A stretch of DNA of 64,000 nucleotides, taken from Mesorhizobium sp. M1B.F.Ca.ET.045.04.1.1. GTDB lineage: Bacteria > Pseudomonadota > Alphaproteobacteria > Rhizobiales > Rhizobiaceae. The stretch spans positions 1,860,001 to 1,924,000 of the forward strand of contig NZ_CP034448.1 in NCBI RefSeq assembly GCF_003952465.1, read 5' to 3'. A program made the translations under genes and the position numbers. Within the stretch, counting starts at the first letter, position 1. Each line of letters begins with the position of its first letter. The notes beneath the pieces were generated by a model, which saw only the letters and a program-made list of their open reading frames with translations, ran no database searches and was not told where the DNA came from. Below, piece after piece: positions 26,143 through 34,936 of this stretch.

Positions 26143-26988
26143 CTATCGCCGAGCGACATCCGCCCTGCTACGGCGGCGCAGTTGGCGCAGCGACAATACA
26201 TGTAGCAGGATTGAGCTTGGCACCACGAAAGCAGGAGTCAGTACACCCGGGTAATCGCCAGCACCGATGCTCTGCACATGCGGAACGATCAGTTGCCAGG
26301 GTCCGGGCGAGGTAATCACGCCCATGGTGATCGCGACTGCGAAGTCTGCAAGGCCGAGGAAATTCCAGAAAATTGCCGCCCTCCGGCCCTCGACTGTACC
26401 TGTCGCCACAGCGATCGCCGCCGGCAACGCGAGCAGTCCGGTCAGCATGTCGCCGATACCTGCCGGCACTGCGAATACGCCGGGCAGCGCACCGTGCAGC
26501 CAGGCTGCGACCGCCCAGCTGCCGAATATGCGGTAGAGCTGAAGCGTGACAAGCCACCTCGCTGGTATTGCATCGAGTACCTGCCCAATCCGCTTTGAGA
26601 ACAGCAGCAGCGGCGCGCCGATCATCACCGGCAGGAAGATCGCCATTGGCAACACCGGTAAAGACGCAGTGTCCGGGTGAAAGACGCCGTTGATCGCGGC
26701 GCTCCAGGCGACGGTGAGCCACAGCGTGTCCGGGACCATGATTGCCAGCCAGGTCGCGCGGCGTTGATCCTGCGTCAGGCTCGTGTGTTCGAGGCCGAGC
26801 CACAATCCCAGCGCTACGAGCCCGTGGGCGGCGAGTTGGTGGGCCGTGGTCGGAATCCCGCTGGCCGGGATCGCTGGCCAACTGTAGATCAGCAGTAGCC
26901 ATAGCACCGTGAGCGGCGCAAGCCAGAGCAGGCTGCGCCAGGCGTCACGCGACGGAACGATGGCAGAGGAAACAGCTTCGGCGGTCAT
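26143..26988 (-). CDS. Hypothetical polytopic membrane protein
   Basis: A 281-residue protein starting at the ATG at 26988, which has GGAG eight bases upstream; an upstream ATG (27114) lacks such a site. About seven hydrophobic segments are visible, for example LLWLAPLTVLWLLLIYSW, TWLAIMVPDTLWLTVAW, LPMAIFLPVMIGAPLLL and FLGLADFAVAITMGVI. The spacing and the ALPAAIAVATG and GLADFAVA motifs suggest an uncharacterised integral membrane family. There is no transport or enzymatic motif that I can name. It is convergent with the phosphate transporter across a terminator and stands alone. Confidence 0.7.
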   Translation of the reverse strand: MTAEAVSSAIVPSRDAWRSLLWLAPLTVLWLLLIYSWPAIPASGIPTTAHQLAAHGLVALGLWLGLEHTSLTQDQRRATWLAIMVPDTLWLTVAWSAAINGVFHPDTASLPVLPMAIFLPVMIGAPLLLFSKRIGQVLDAIPARWLVTLQLYRIFGSWAVAAWLHGALPGVFAVPAGIGDMLTGLLALPAAIAVATGTVEGRRAAIFWNFLGLADFAVAITMGVITSPGPWQLIVPHVQSIGAGDYPGVLTPAFVVPSSILLHVLSLRQLRRRSRADVARR

Positions 26989-27304
26989 CGGCAGCACTCC
27001 AGAGCCTGGCGCATTTACTTGCGCCCGGATGTACGCCCGCTTTCCGCAAGCGGCTATTCGCGATAATGTTGATGGCCTATTAAGAGGAACTTCACAGTTC
27101 GAAGGCGTTCCCAAGCGTTGCCCTGCGCCGCGGTTTTCGCCGTGGCGCCGCAGAATTCAGAATGTCTCTTATCGGATAAGTCAGCGGTGCGCCTTTATGG
27201 AAGCGCGTCGGGCTAAAGCGTGATGCACACCCGATGCCCAGGATCGGCGCTGACCGAAGCCGGGGAAGGTTTTCCTTCCGCGCGCAAGCCTGCCTTCGAC
27301 AATA
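26989..27304. other. Non-coding gap with one palindrome
   Basis: These 316 bp separate the start of the membrane protein (26988) from the stop of the patatin gene (27305). CTTATC-G-GATAAG at 27168-27180 is a perfect inverted repeat that could be an operator for the leftward gene. I see no supported gene here. Confidence 0.4.
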
Positions 27305-28465
27305 TCAGGTCGGGTCTTCGCGGTGCAGGTCGTGGATGGCGACGCCTTCGATATTGGTCGGCAGCATCAGCCACTTTTTGTGGCGCAGCGTGCGCTCGGT
27401 GTCCTCGAGGCCCATCTCCCAGTGCTCGCGCATCGAGGTGCCCGAGAATTCATAGTCCTTGGCGTGGCCCTCATAGCCTTTGTGCTGGTAGATCAGGTGG
27501 ACGATGTTGACCACACCGGCATCGGAGTAGTCGGCCATCAGTTCCTTCTCGCCGTCTTTCAGCAGCTCCGGCGGAACGCGCTTCAGCGCATCGAGCAGCT
27601 TCATCTTGAGCGCGTGGATGCGCTGGAAATTGTCGGTGTTCTGGCGCGTGCGGCTCGAATACATGATGTCCTTGTGACGCGACAGCACATCGGCCATGCC
27701 GCGTGGCAGCGCGCCGCGGGCGCTGAACAGATCGACCTGGAACACCAGCGAGGAGCGGTCTTCCTCCTGGTCGAGCAGGTATTGCAGCGGCGTGTTGGAG
27801 ACGATGCCGCCGTCCCAGTAATACTCGCCCTCGATGCGGATCGAGGGGAAGGCAGGCGGCAGCGCGCCGCTCGCCATGATGTGCTCCGGCCCGATGCGCA
27901 CCTTGTCTGTGTCGAAATAGACGAAGTTGCCGGTCCTGACATTGACCGCGCCGACGCTCAAGCGCTTTTTGCCGTCGTTCAGCACATCGAAGTCGATCAG
28001 GCTCTCCAGCGTTTCCTTCAGCTCGGCGGTGTCGTAGAAGCTGGTGGCGCCTTCAGCGCCTGGGGGCTCGAACCATGGATTGGGATTGCGCGGCTTGAAG
28101 AAGCCGGGCTGGCCCATGGTCATCGTCATCCACGACGAGGTGCGGTTGCGGATGTCGCGATAGATGTCGCCTTCCGGCGTGTAGGCCCAGATCTTGCGGC
28201 CGGAAACCGTCTGCCAGAACTGCTCCAGCCGCTGCAGGCGGCGGCTCGGCTCGTTGCCGGCGATGATCGAGGCGTTGATGGCGCCGATCGACACGCCGGA
28301 CAGCCAGGTCGGCTCGCAGCCGGCGTCGGCAAGCGCCTGATAGACACCGGCCTGATAGGCGCCCAGCGCGCCGCCACCCTGGAACACCAGGGCGATGCGG
28401 TCATATTGCGCGGTGATTTCCTCAATGGTGGCGGCGTTTGCCTTGTTTCGGGTGCGTTCAAGCAC
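27305..28465 (-). CDS. Patatin-like phospholipase
   Basis: A 386-residue serine hydrolase of the patatin family. I choose the GTG at 28465, which overlaps the stop of the decarboxylase gene (GTGCTTGA) and has GGAGA seven bases upstream. The oxyanion loop [12 protein letters not shown] is at about residues 30-41, the nucleophile elbow GVSIG has Ser59, and the catalytic Asp is in [13 protein letters not shown]. The C-terminus (after about residue 250) is an extension common in rhizobial homologues. Its coupling to acetoacetate decarboxylase and proximity to 3-hydroxybutyrate dehydrogenase suggest a link to polyhydroxybutyrate or ketone-body turnover; direct evidence is lacking. Confidence 0.9.
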   Translation of the reverse strand: MLERTRNKANAATIEEITAQYDRIALVFQGGGALGAYQAGVYQALADAGCEPTWLSGVSIGAINASIIAGNEPSRRLQRLEQFWQTVSGRKIWAYTPEGDIYRDIRNRTSSWMTMTMGQPGFFKPRNPNPWFEPPGAEGATSFYDTAELKETLESLIDFDVLNDGKKRLSVGAVNVRTGNFVYFDTDKVRIGPEHIMASGALPPAFPSIRIEGEYYWDGGIVSNTPLQYLLDQEEDRSSLVFQVDLFSARGALPRGMADVLSRHKDIMYSSRTRQNTDNFQRIHALKMKLLDALKRVPPELLKDGEKELMADYSDAGVVNIVHLIYQHKGYEGHAKDYEFSGTSMREHWEMGLEDTERTLRHKKWLMLPTNIEGVAIHDLHREDPT

Positions 28466-29246
28466 GAGCCTTCTCCGGCTGGATTGCGCTGGTCGCGGAC
28501 GGGTTGCGATCGGCGAGATAATCATGAACGACCTCGCCCAGCCCAAGCGTCAGGTCGGCGGTGAAGTGGACGGCCGAGACGACCTCGAGCACCGGCAGCT
28601 TCGCGACATCGGCCATGACATGCGGCCGAAGGTCGAGCGCGGCTGGCGCCGTCCAGGCCTCCTTCAGCGCCACATCGGTCAGGTAGTAGCGCACCAGCTC
28701 GCAGATGCGCGGGCTGCCGTCGACATGCGGGATGATCTTGATCAGGAAGTTGGGCGCGGCGAGCGAGGCGAGCACGGAATCGTGGTCGGCCTCGCGATGC
28801 TTGTAACCCATGGTGCCGGTGGCGCACAGAACGCTGCCGTAATGGAGCGTGCCCACCACCACTTCGCCCTCGTGCACGATCTTGGGGCTGGCGAGCTTCT
28901 TCGGAAAACCCCAGAGCTCGCGGCCGCCGGCGATCGGCGCGTCGTCGTCGAGATACATGGAATGGACATAGCCGCCATGCTGGCCGCCGAAGCGGACAGG
29001 GATGACCTGGCCGGTCTCGGTATAGTCGCCGAAGCCGGTCGAATCCGGCATGCGGATGAACTCGTACTTGACCAGCGGCTCGTCGATTTCGAGCGGCGCC
29101 GGCACTATCGCCTCCAGCGCCTCGCGCGTCGTGCGGTAGGTGATGATGATATATTCGCGGTCGAAGAAACGGTAGGGGCCGGGCGGGAAGGAGGGGTTGG
29201 TGAGCGGCATCGCATAGGCGCGCTTCACGACATCGTCGATTTCCAA
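28458..29246 (-). CDS. adc: Acetoacetate decarboxylase
   Basis: A 262-residue enzyme. I prefer the TTG at 29246, which has AGGTGA six bases upstream; a GTG at 29255 overlaps that site. The Schiff-base motif is [15 protein letters not shown] with the reactive Lys at about 116 beside a second Lys that lowers its pKa, as in the clostridial enzyme. It converts acetoacetate to acetone and CO2. It is the first gene of a leftward pair with the patatin gene and is divergent from a 3-hydroxybutyrate dehydrogenase, so the whole locus handles C4 ketone bodies, probably from storage polyester. Confidence 0.93.
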   Translation of the reverse strand: MEIDDVVKRAYAMPLTNPSFPPGPYRFFDREYIIITYRTTREALEAIVPAPLEIDEPLVKYEFIRMPDSTGFGDYTETGQVIPVRFGGQHGGYVHSMYLDDDAPIAGGRELWGFPKKLASPKIVHEGEVVVGTLHYGSVLCATGTMGYKHREADHDSVLASLAAPNFLIKIIPHVDGSPRICELVRYYLTDVALKEAWTAPAALDLRPHVMADVAKLPVLEVVSAVHFTADLTLGLGEVVHDYLADRNPSATSAIQPEKARA

Positions 29247-29312
29247 GCTGTTCACCTATCGGTTTAGGAACGACATGCGCGAGATGCGCAGAGGACTATG
29301 TTGCACGGCACC

Positions 29313-29330
29313 ATGACAGTGCCATGTCAT
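29313..29330. promoter_or_regulatory. Inverted repeat in the adc/bdhA divergent promoter
   Basis: ATGACA (29313-29318), GTGCCA, TGTCAT (29325-29330): a perfect 6-bp inverted repeat with a 6-bp spacer in the 224-bp region between the divergent starts at 29246 and 29471. It is a candidate operator for both; no regulator gene is adjacent. Confidence 0.45.
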
Positions 29331-29470
29331 CCCCTCGTTCGCCAGCTTCCCGGCTCCCGGACAGCATCACAACATTGTAATCGCAGGGACATATGGTCAT
29401 GGCATTGTTATGTTGCGGCGCACAAACTATGTGCGCCTATAGCTCCTTCCACCTGTCGCGAGATCTCCCC

Positions 29471-30259
29471 ATGGGTTCCCTGTCTTCGAAGAATGCGCTC
29501 GTCACCGGCTCGACCAGCGGCATCGGCCTTGCAATCGCCCGCGCCTTTGCCGCCGAGGGCGCCAACGTCACCATCAACGGCCTGGGCGATGCCGCGGCGA
29601 TCGAGCAGGAGCGCGCCGGCATCGAGAAGGATTTCGGCGTAAAATGCCGCTATTCGGGTGCCAACATGATGGACGGTGCGGCGGTGACCGCCATGATCCG
29701 CGAGGCCGAAGAGGCATTCGGCAGCCTCGACATCCTGGTCAACAACGCCGGCATCCAGCATGTCGCGCCGATCGACGAATTCCCCGACGACAAATGGGAA
29801 GCCATCATCCGCATCAACCTGCTTGCCGCTTTTTACGCCATCAAGGCGGCGCTGCCCGGCATGAAGCGGCGCAAATGGGGCCGCATCATCAACACGGCTT
29901 CTGCGCATGCGCTGGTCGCCTCGCCGTTCAAGTCGGCCTATGTCTCGGCCAAGCACGGCATTGCCGGCATGACCAAGACGGTGGCGCTGGAAGTGGCGCA
30001 GGACGGCATCACCGTCAACGCGATCGCGCCCGGCTATGTCTGGACGCCGCTGGTCGAAAAGCAGATCCCAGACACGATGAAGGCGCGCGGCATGACCGAG
30101 GAGCAGGTCAAGCACGATGTGCTTTTAGCCGCACAGCCGACCAAGGAATTCGTCACCGTCGAGGAACTCGCCGCGCTGACGCTCTTCCTGTGCTCGGACG
30201 CCGCCAAGCAGATGACCGGCACGACCTTGCCGATGGATGGCGGCTGGACGGCGCAGTAG
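29471..30259 (+). CDS. bdhA: 3-hydroxybutyrate dehydrogenase
   Basis: A 262-residue short-chain dehydrogenase. The ATG at 29471 starts MGSLSSKNALVTGSTSGIGL with the TGxxxGIG NAD-binding motif. NNAGIQHVAPIDEFPDDKW and the catalytic YVSAKHG (Tyr, Lys) follow. IQHVAPIDEFP and the C-terminal PTKEFVTVEELAAL and GTTLPMDGGWTAQ are characteristic of D-3-hydroxybutyrate dehydrogenases, which oxidise 3-hydroxybutyrate to acetoacetate with NAD. The product is the substrate of the divergently encoded acetoacetate decarboxylase. The ribosome site (CGAGA) is weak. Confidence 0.93.
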   Translation: MGSLSSKNALVTGSTSGIGLAIARAFAAEGANVTINGLGDAAAIEQERAGIEKDFGVKCRYSGANMMDGAAVTAMIREAEEAFGSLDILVNNAGIQHVAPIDEFPDDKWEAIIRINLLAAFYAIKAALPGMKRRKWGRIINTASAHALVASPFKSAYVSAKHGIAGMTKTVALEVAQDGITVNAIAPGYVWTPLVEKQIPDTMKARGMTEEQVKHDVLLAAQPTKEFVTVEELAALTLFLCSDAAKQMTGTTLPMDGGWTAQ

Positions 30260-30271
30260 GCGCGCTTCCCT

Positions 30272-30374
30272 AGAGCAGTTCATCGTTTCACGGAAACGCT
30301 GAACTGCTCTAACTATCTGTTTTTACGCAATTCCGGACGGAAAACCGTTACACACTTTTCCTGGAATTGCTCTA
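30272..30374. repeat. Two palindromic intergenic repeats in tandem
   Basis: AGAGCAGTTC (30272-30281) pairs with GAACTGCTCT (30301-30310) around an inner CGTTTC/GAAACG hairpin. Then GCAATTCC (from about 30328) pairs with GGAATTGC (about 30363-30370). This is the AGAGCAATTCC-type dispersed repeat common in Mesorhizobium-like genomes. It occupies the gap between bdhA and the convergent ROK gene. Confidence 0.65.
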
Positions 30375-30459
30375 AAGGGGGCGCTGTCGCGGCGTAAGGC
30401 TTAACTCGCGGTGCTTCGTACTATCCTTCCCCTGGCGCAGTCCTTGCCGGTCCCCATGG

Positions 30460-31656
30460 CTATTGAAGTCGCCCGTAATGGCTCAGGACAAGGCCGACGG
30501 CTCCAAGCAGCACATCGTTTTCGGTGTGCTTGCCGATGATTATTCGCGTGCGCCTGTCGGGGGCGACGTCCCGCGCCTTGATTAGGGTGTGCCGTTCATA
30601 GGCTGCAATGAGCGGCGTAAGTAGGATGTCGCCGGCGAGCGCCATGCGTCCTCCGATGATGATGAGGGGCGGGTTCAGAACGGATCCAATCATGCCCAGG
30701 CCGCGGCCCGCCATTTCGGCCGTATCCTCGATCATGCGCAATGCTCCGACATCCCCCTGCTCGGCCATGCGGATCACGTCGTCCATCGTGACGCGCCGGC
30801 CCGTCACGCGCGCGATCTGCTCCAATGGCCGGTTGAAGCTGGCGTAGAGTTCCAGGCAGCCTCGATTGCCGCAGCGGCAAAGATCGCCCGATGGATCGAT
30901 GCTCATGTGACCGAATTCGCCCGCGCCGCCGGCAATTCCGGTCACGACGCGTCCGTGCTGGACGATCGCGCCGCCGACCCCGAGGTCGATCTTGAACAGG
31001 ACAAAGTCCTCGTAACCGACGGCGGCGCCCCACATCATCTCGGCAATGGCGGCGCAGTTGCTTTCATTGGCTGCGAAGATCGGCTGCTCCAGCACCGGCC
31101 CAAAGACATGTCGGATGTTGACGCCAGCCCAAGTGGGAACGATGCTGGCCCGCTGGACGAAGCCTTCGGGGCTGACCGGTCCCGATACAGAAACCCCGAC
31201 ACCCAGGAGGCCGGACGCAGACAAGCTGTTCTCCTCGTAGCATTGCGCGATCGCCGCCTTGGTGAGCTTTGCCGCCCGGTCCGGAGGATAATCCAGGCCG
31301 AGGGGGATAGTTTTTTCAGAAATGAATGAATGCGAGACGTCGGCCACAGCGACCCGAATCTCGTCGAGACTAAGATGAACGCCAACGCAGGTGCCGGCTT
31401 CAGGATTGAGCGTCAGCGTCGCCGGCGGCCGGCCGACGCCTTTGGCCGTTTCGTCAGCCGCCGCCAGTTCCACCACGATCCCTGACTTCTTCAGACCAGT
31501 CAAAGCCGTCGAGACGGTCGAGCGGGCCAAGCCGGTGAGCCGGGCAATCTGCGCGGCGGAAATGGCGCCGCGCTGGCTGAGACAGCGGACAATCAGACTT
31601 TCAGGCGTGCCCGGAGGCTGACCGTCCAGCAGCGATCTGAGCAGGCTTTTTGTCAT
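30460..31656 (-). CDS. ROK-family transcriptional repressor
   Basis: A 398-residue NagC/XylR-type regulator, taken from the ATG at 31656 because a longer frame to 31776 adds 40 basic residues and crosses the operator. The N-terminal winged helix has ISAAQIARLTGLARSTVSTA. The sugar-kinase-like domain carries the zinc motif CRCGNRGCLE and the ATP/sugar-site segment GGAGEFGHMSIDP. It is divergent from the sugar ABC operon that starts at 31791, with a TCTAG-A6-CTAGA palindrome between them, so it most likely represses that operon until a sugar binds. Confidence 0.92.
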   Translation of the reverse strand: MTKSLLRSLLDGQPPGTPESLIVRCLSQRGAISAAQIARLTGLARSTVSTALTGLKKSGIVVELAAADETAKGVGRPPATLTLNPEAGTCVGVHLSLDEIRVAVADVSHSFISEKTIPLGLDYPPDRAAKLTKAAIAQCYEENSLSASGLLGVGVSVSGPVSPEGFVQRASIVPTWAGVNIRHVFGPVLEQPIFAANESNCAAIAEMMWGAAVGYEDFVLFKIDLGVGGAIVQHGRVVTGIAGGAGEFGHMSIDPSGDLCRCGNRGCLELYASFNRPLEQIARVTGRRVTMDDVIRMAEQGDVGALRMIEDTAEMAGRGLGMIGSVLNPPLIIIGGRMALAGDILLTPLIAAYERHTLIKARDVAPDRRTRIIIGKHTENDVLLGAVGLVLSHYGRLQ

Positions 31657-31698
31657 TTTCGTCTTAAAACTCCTTGACTGTCGATCGTATTTGATCAT

Positions 31699-31714
31699 TC
31701 TAGAAAAAACTAGA
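31699..31714. promoter_or_regulatory. Putative ROK repressor operator
   Basis: TCTAG (31699-31703), AAAAAA, CTAGA (31710-31714): a perfect inverted repeat with an A6 centre, midway in the 134-bp divergent region between the ROK gene and the binding-protein gene. An AT-rich centre flanked by short inverted arms is typical of NagC/Mlc-type sites. Confidence 0.6.
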
Positions 31715-31790
31715 GACCTTCTGCGATGCGCGGGCGGTCTCGACGAAACGGTCGTGATGAACCGTGCTGAAATCAAATGGGAGTGAGACG

Positions 31791-33056
31791 ATGAGATATC
31801 TGAGGGCGACCCTTGTCGCTACGGCGGTATTTGCCTTTCTTGCAAACACAGCACTCGCCGAGCCGAAAACCAATCTGCTCCACCAATGGGCGACCGGATC
31901 GGACGCGCAGGCCATCGCCAAGCTTGGCGAGATGTTCGAGGCGAAGGGCGGAAAATGGCAGCAGACCTCGATCGCCGGCCATACCGCCAACACGCTTGCC
32001 AAGCTGCGCGCCGACGTGATCGCAGGCAATGCTCCGCCGGCGGTTCAGCTCAAGGGTCCCGAGATCGCTGAATGGAACAAGACCGGCATGACCGCCGATC
32101 TGGATGATCTCGCGAAGGCGGAGAATTGGGAGAAGGTGGTGGCGCCGGAATTGCTGCCGGTGATGAAGCCGAGCGGCAAGTGGGTGGCGGCACCCATGAA
32201 CATCCACCGCATCAATTGGATATGGGCGTCGCCGAAAGTCATGCAGGCCGCCGGCGTGACGGAAGTTCCGAAGACCTGGGCGGAATTCAACGCAGCCTGC
32301 GACAAGATCGTGGCCACCGGCAAGATCTGCATCTCGCACTCGACCGCCGACTGGACCGATTCCACCGTCTTCGAAGTCGTCGTCTACGGCCAGGACCTCG
32401 ACCTCTATCGCAAGGCCTTCGTCGAAGGCAACGTCGACGCCATGCGCAGCGACGGCATGGTCAAGGCCTTCGAGCAATTCCGCATCATGACGTCCAAGTA
32501 CATGGACCCAGGCATGAACGGCCGCGACTGGGATTCGATGTCGGCTCTCGTCGGCCGCGGCGAGGCGGCGTTCCACATCATGGGCGATTGGACGATCGGC
32601 TTGCTCACCGCCGCCGGCTTCAAGGAAGGAACGGATTATGTCTGCGCCCAGGCGCCGACCGACTGGGGCAAGCCCGGCTTCATCCTGAACTCCGATTCCG
32701 TCGTCTTCTTCCAGCAGAAGGATCCCGACTACGTGGAGGGCCAGAAGCTGCTCGCCAGCACCATCCTGTCGCCGGAGTTCCAGACCGTCTTCAACCAGGC
32801 CAAGGGCTCGATCCCGGCGCGCCTCGACGTCGATCTGTCGAAGGGCTTCAATCCCTGCCAGCAGAAGTCCCAGAAGGACCTGCAGGCCTCGATCGAGGCG
32901 GGCACGCTGGTCCGCTCAATGGCCCACAACATGACCATCCCGCAAAAGGTCCGCGGCGCCATCATGGACACGATCACAGAATTCGTCGCGACGCCAGACA
33001 TGTCCGCCAAGGATGCGGCCAACGCCATGGCCGACGCCGCCGAAGCGCAGGAATGA
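31791..33056 (+). CDS. Sugar ABC transporter substrate-binding protein (family 1)
   Basis: A 421-residue periplasmic protein. The ATG at 31791 has GGGAG upstream and opens a signal peptide (LRATLVATAVFAFLANTALA). The mature protein begins TNLLHQWATGSDAQAIAKLG and contains PPAVQLKGPEIAEW and WIWASPKVMQAAGVTEVPKT, the layout of family 1 carbohydrate-binding proteins of the glucose/mannose-type subgroup. It feeds the permeases at 33112 and 34040. A strong hairpin follows the stop, consistent with higher expression of the binding protein than of the membrane genes. Confidence 0.92.
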   Translation: MRYLRATLVATAVFAFLANTALAEPKTNLLHQWATGSDAQAIAKLGEMFEAKGGKWQQTSIAGHTANTLAKLRADVIAGNAPPAVQLKGPEIAEWNKTGMTADLDDLAKAENWEKVVAPELLPVMKPSGKWVAAPMNIHRINWIWASPKVMQAAGVTEVPKTWAEFNAACDKIVATGKICISHSTADWTDSTVFEVVVYGQDLDLYRKAFVEGNVDAMRSDGMVKAFEQFRIMTSKYMDPGMNGRDWDSMSALVGRGEAAFHIMGDWTIGLLTAAGFKEGTDYVCAQAPTDWGKPGFILNSDSVVFFQQKDPDYVEGQKLLASTILSPEFQTVFNQAKGSIPARLDVDLSKGFNPCQQKSQKDLQASIEAGTLVRSMAHNMTIPQKVRGAIMDTITEFVATPDMSAKDAANAMADAAEAQE

Positions 33057-33066
33057 CGTGCGGAGA

Positions 33067-33092
33067 GCGCCGGCGCGACATCGCGCCGGCGC
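33067..33092 (+). promoter_or_regulatory. Intercistronic hairpin after the binding-protein gene
   Basis: GCGCCGGCGCGA (33067-33078), CA, TCGCGCCGGCGC (33081-33092): a 12-bp perfect GC-rich stem without a U tract. It probably protects the upstream mRNA from 3' decay or partly attenuates read-through into the permease genes. Confidence 0.65.
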
Positions 33093-33111
33093 CCGGCCGG
33101 CAGGAAGCCCA

Positions 33112-34047
33112 ATGTCCATCCACGATCTTTCCGTTCCGATAGCCGTGCCCGCCCGCTCGTGGCGGGATCGTCTGGGATCGATCGTGCCGATCCTCGTGCT
33201 CGCCCCTTCGCTCGCGGCGAGCTTCGTCTATGTCTTCGTGTTCACGGGCTGGACGCTCTATCTGTCGCTGTCAGACTCGACACTTTTGCCGAGCTACGGC
33301 TTTGCGGGCCTCGACAACTACGTATCGCTCTGGTCCAACCGGCGCTGGAACATCGCCTACACCAACCTTTTCCTCTTCAGCGGCTTCTATATCGTGGGCT
33401 CCATGGCGGTCGGGCTGCTGCTGGCCATCCTGATCGACCAGCGCGTGCGCGGCGAGGCGGTGTGGCGGACGATCTTCCTCTACCCGCTGGCGGTTTCCTT
33501 CATCGTCACCGGCACTGTCTGGAGCTGGCTCTACAATCCGGTCGACGGCATCCAGGCGCTGGTGCGCGGGCTGGGCTGGAGCGACTTCAGCTTCGCGCTC
33601 ACCAGCGATCGCAACCACGCGATCTATGCGGTGATCATCACCGGCGTCTGGCAGTCTTCCGGTTTCGCCATGGCGCTCTTTCTGGCCGGCCTACGCTCGG
33701 TCGATCCGGATCTGGTGAAGGCGGCGCAGATCGACGGCGCATCGGTCGTGCGCACCTACAGGAAGGTCATTTTGCCAACCATCGCGCCGATCTTCCTTGC
33801 GGTCGCCGTCATCCAGATCCAGTTCGCCATCAAGACGTTCGACCTCGTCGCCGCCCTGACCCGCGGCGGACCGGGCATCTCGACCACGTTCCCAGCCATC
33901 TACGTCTACGATCTGATGTTCCAGCGTGGCGAGATCGGCGAGGGCGCGGCCGCCGCGGTCATGATGCTGGCCGCGCTTGCCGTGGTGCTGGTGCCCTATT
34001 CGTTGTGGGTGGTGTGGCGCCGCCGGGCGGAGGCAGGAAATGGCTGA
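33112..34047 (+). CDS. Sugar ABC transporter permease (first subunit, MalF/UgpA-like)
   Basis: A 311-residue permease starting at the ATG at 33112 with AGGAAG upstream. It has six main membrane segments (IVPILVLAPSLAASFVYVFV first), and the ATPase-docking loop reads VKAAQIDGASVVRTYRKVIL. RGGPGISTTFPAIYVYDLMF in the last third is characteristic of carbohydrate permeases of this subgroup. Its stop overlaps the start of the second permease by 8 nt. Confidence 0.92.
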   Translation: MSIHDLSVPIAVPARSWRDRLGSIVPILVLAPSLAASFVYVFVFTGWTLYLSLSDSTLLPSYGFAGLDNYVSLWSNRRWNIAYTNLFLFSGFYIVGSMAVGLLLAILIDQRVRGEAVWRTIFLYPLAVSFIVTGTVWSWLYNPVDGIQALVRGLGWSDFSFALTSDRNHAIYAVIITGVWQSSGFAMALFLAGLRSVDPDLVKAAQIDGASVVRTYRKVILPTIAPIFLAVAVIQIQFAIKTFDLVAALTRGGPGISTTFPAIYVYDLMFQRGEIGEGAAAAVMMLAALAVVLVPYSLWVVWRRRAEAGNG

Positions 34048-34936
34048 ACTGGCCGCCGCCATCGACCTGGAAGCGGCTGCAGCGAGCCGCAGGCACTTCT
34101 GGAGCCGGTTCGCGATCTATGGCCTGCTCACGGTCTTCGCCGCAATCTATCTGATCCCGCTGCTCGTGGTCGTCTTCAATTCCTTCCGCGAGCAGGCGGA
34201 GATCGCGCGCGACGGGCTCATCTCGCTGCCAAGGACCTTCCGGCTGGAGGCATGGGCGCAGGCCTGGAGCACCTATTGCATCGCGGGCACCTGCCAGGGG
34301 ATGCAACGGAATTTCCTGAACTCGCTGTGGATGACCATTCCGGCGACGATCGTTTCCACGCTGCTCGGCGCCGTGAACGGCTACGTGCTGTCCAAATGGC
34401 GCTTCAAGGGCTCGGAGGTCCTGTTCACCCTGATGCTGCTCGGTGTCTTCATGCCGGGGCAGATCGCGCTGATGCCCTGGGCATTCGTTCTTGGAAAGCT
34501 CGGCCTGACCAACTCGACCTACGGCCTGATCCTGGTGCATGTCGTCCAGGGCATTTCCTTCACCACCCTGTTCTGCCGCAACTACTATGTCGGCATCCCC
34601 GACGACCTGATCAAAGCGGCGCGCATCGACGGCGCCGGCTTCTGGCGGATCTTCTGGAAGATCATAATGCCGCTGTCGCCGCCCATTCTGATCGTGACCG
34701 TCATCTGGCAGTTCACCGGCATCTGGAACGAGTATCTGTTCGGCGTGGTCTTCACGTCCGGCCAGGCGCAGCCGATCACAGCCGCGCTCGTCGCGCTGAC
34801 GGCGAGCGGCACGACCGCCCGCAGCTACGACGTGATGAGCGCCGCCGTGCTGATCGGGGCGCTGCCGCCGCTCCTGATCTATCTCTTTGGCGGCAAATAC
34901 TTCGTTCGCGGTCTGACACAGGGCGCCATCAAATGA
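34040..34936 (+). CDS. Sugar ABC transporter permease (second subunit, MalG/UgpE-like)
   Basis: A 298-residue permease whose ATG at 34040 overlaps the previous stop and has GGAGG upstream. The N-terminal cytoplasmic part is followed by YGLLTVFAAIYLIPLLVVVF and five further segments. The EAA loop is IKAARIDGAGFWRIFWKIIM, and the helix before it carries the MPGQIALMPWAF motif. A Cys-containing periplasmic loop (YCIAGTCQGMQRN) is unusual and could form a disulfide. It overlaps the ATPase gene by 4 nt (ATGA). Confidence 0.92.
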   Translation: MAELAAAIDLEAAAASRRHFWSRFAIYGLLTVFAAIYLIPLLVVVFNSFREQAEIARDGLISLPRTFRLEAWAQAWSTYCIAGTCQGMQRNFLNSLWMTIPATIVSTLLGAVNGYVLSKWRFKGSEVLFTLMLLGVFMPGQIALMPWAFVLGKLGLTNSTYGLILVHVVQGISFTTLFCRNYYVGIPDDLIKAARIDGAGFWRIFWKIIMPLSPPILIVTVIWQFTGIWNEYLFGVVFTSGQAQPITAALVALTASGTTARSYDVMSAAVLIGALPPLLIYLFGGKYFVRGLTQGAIK

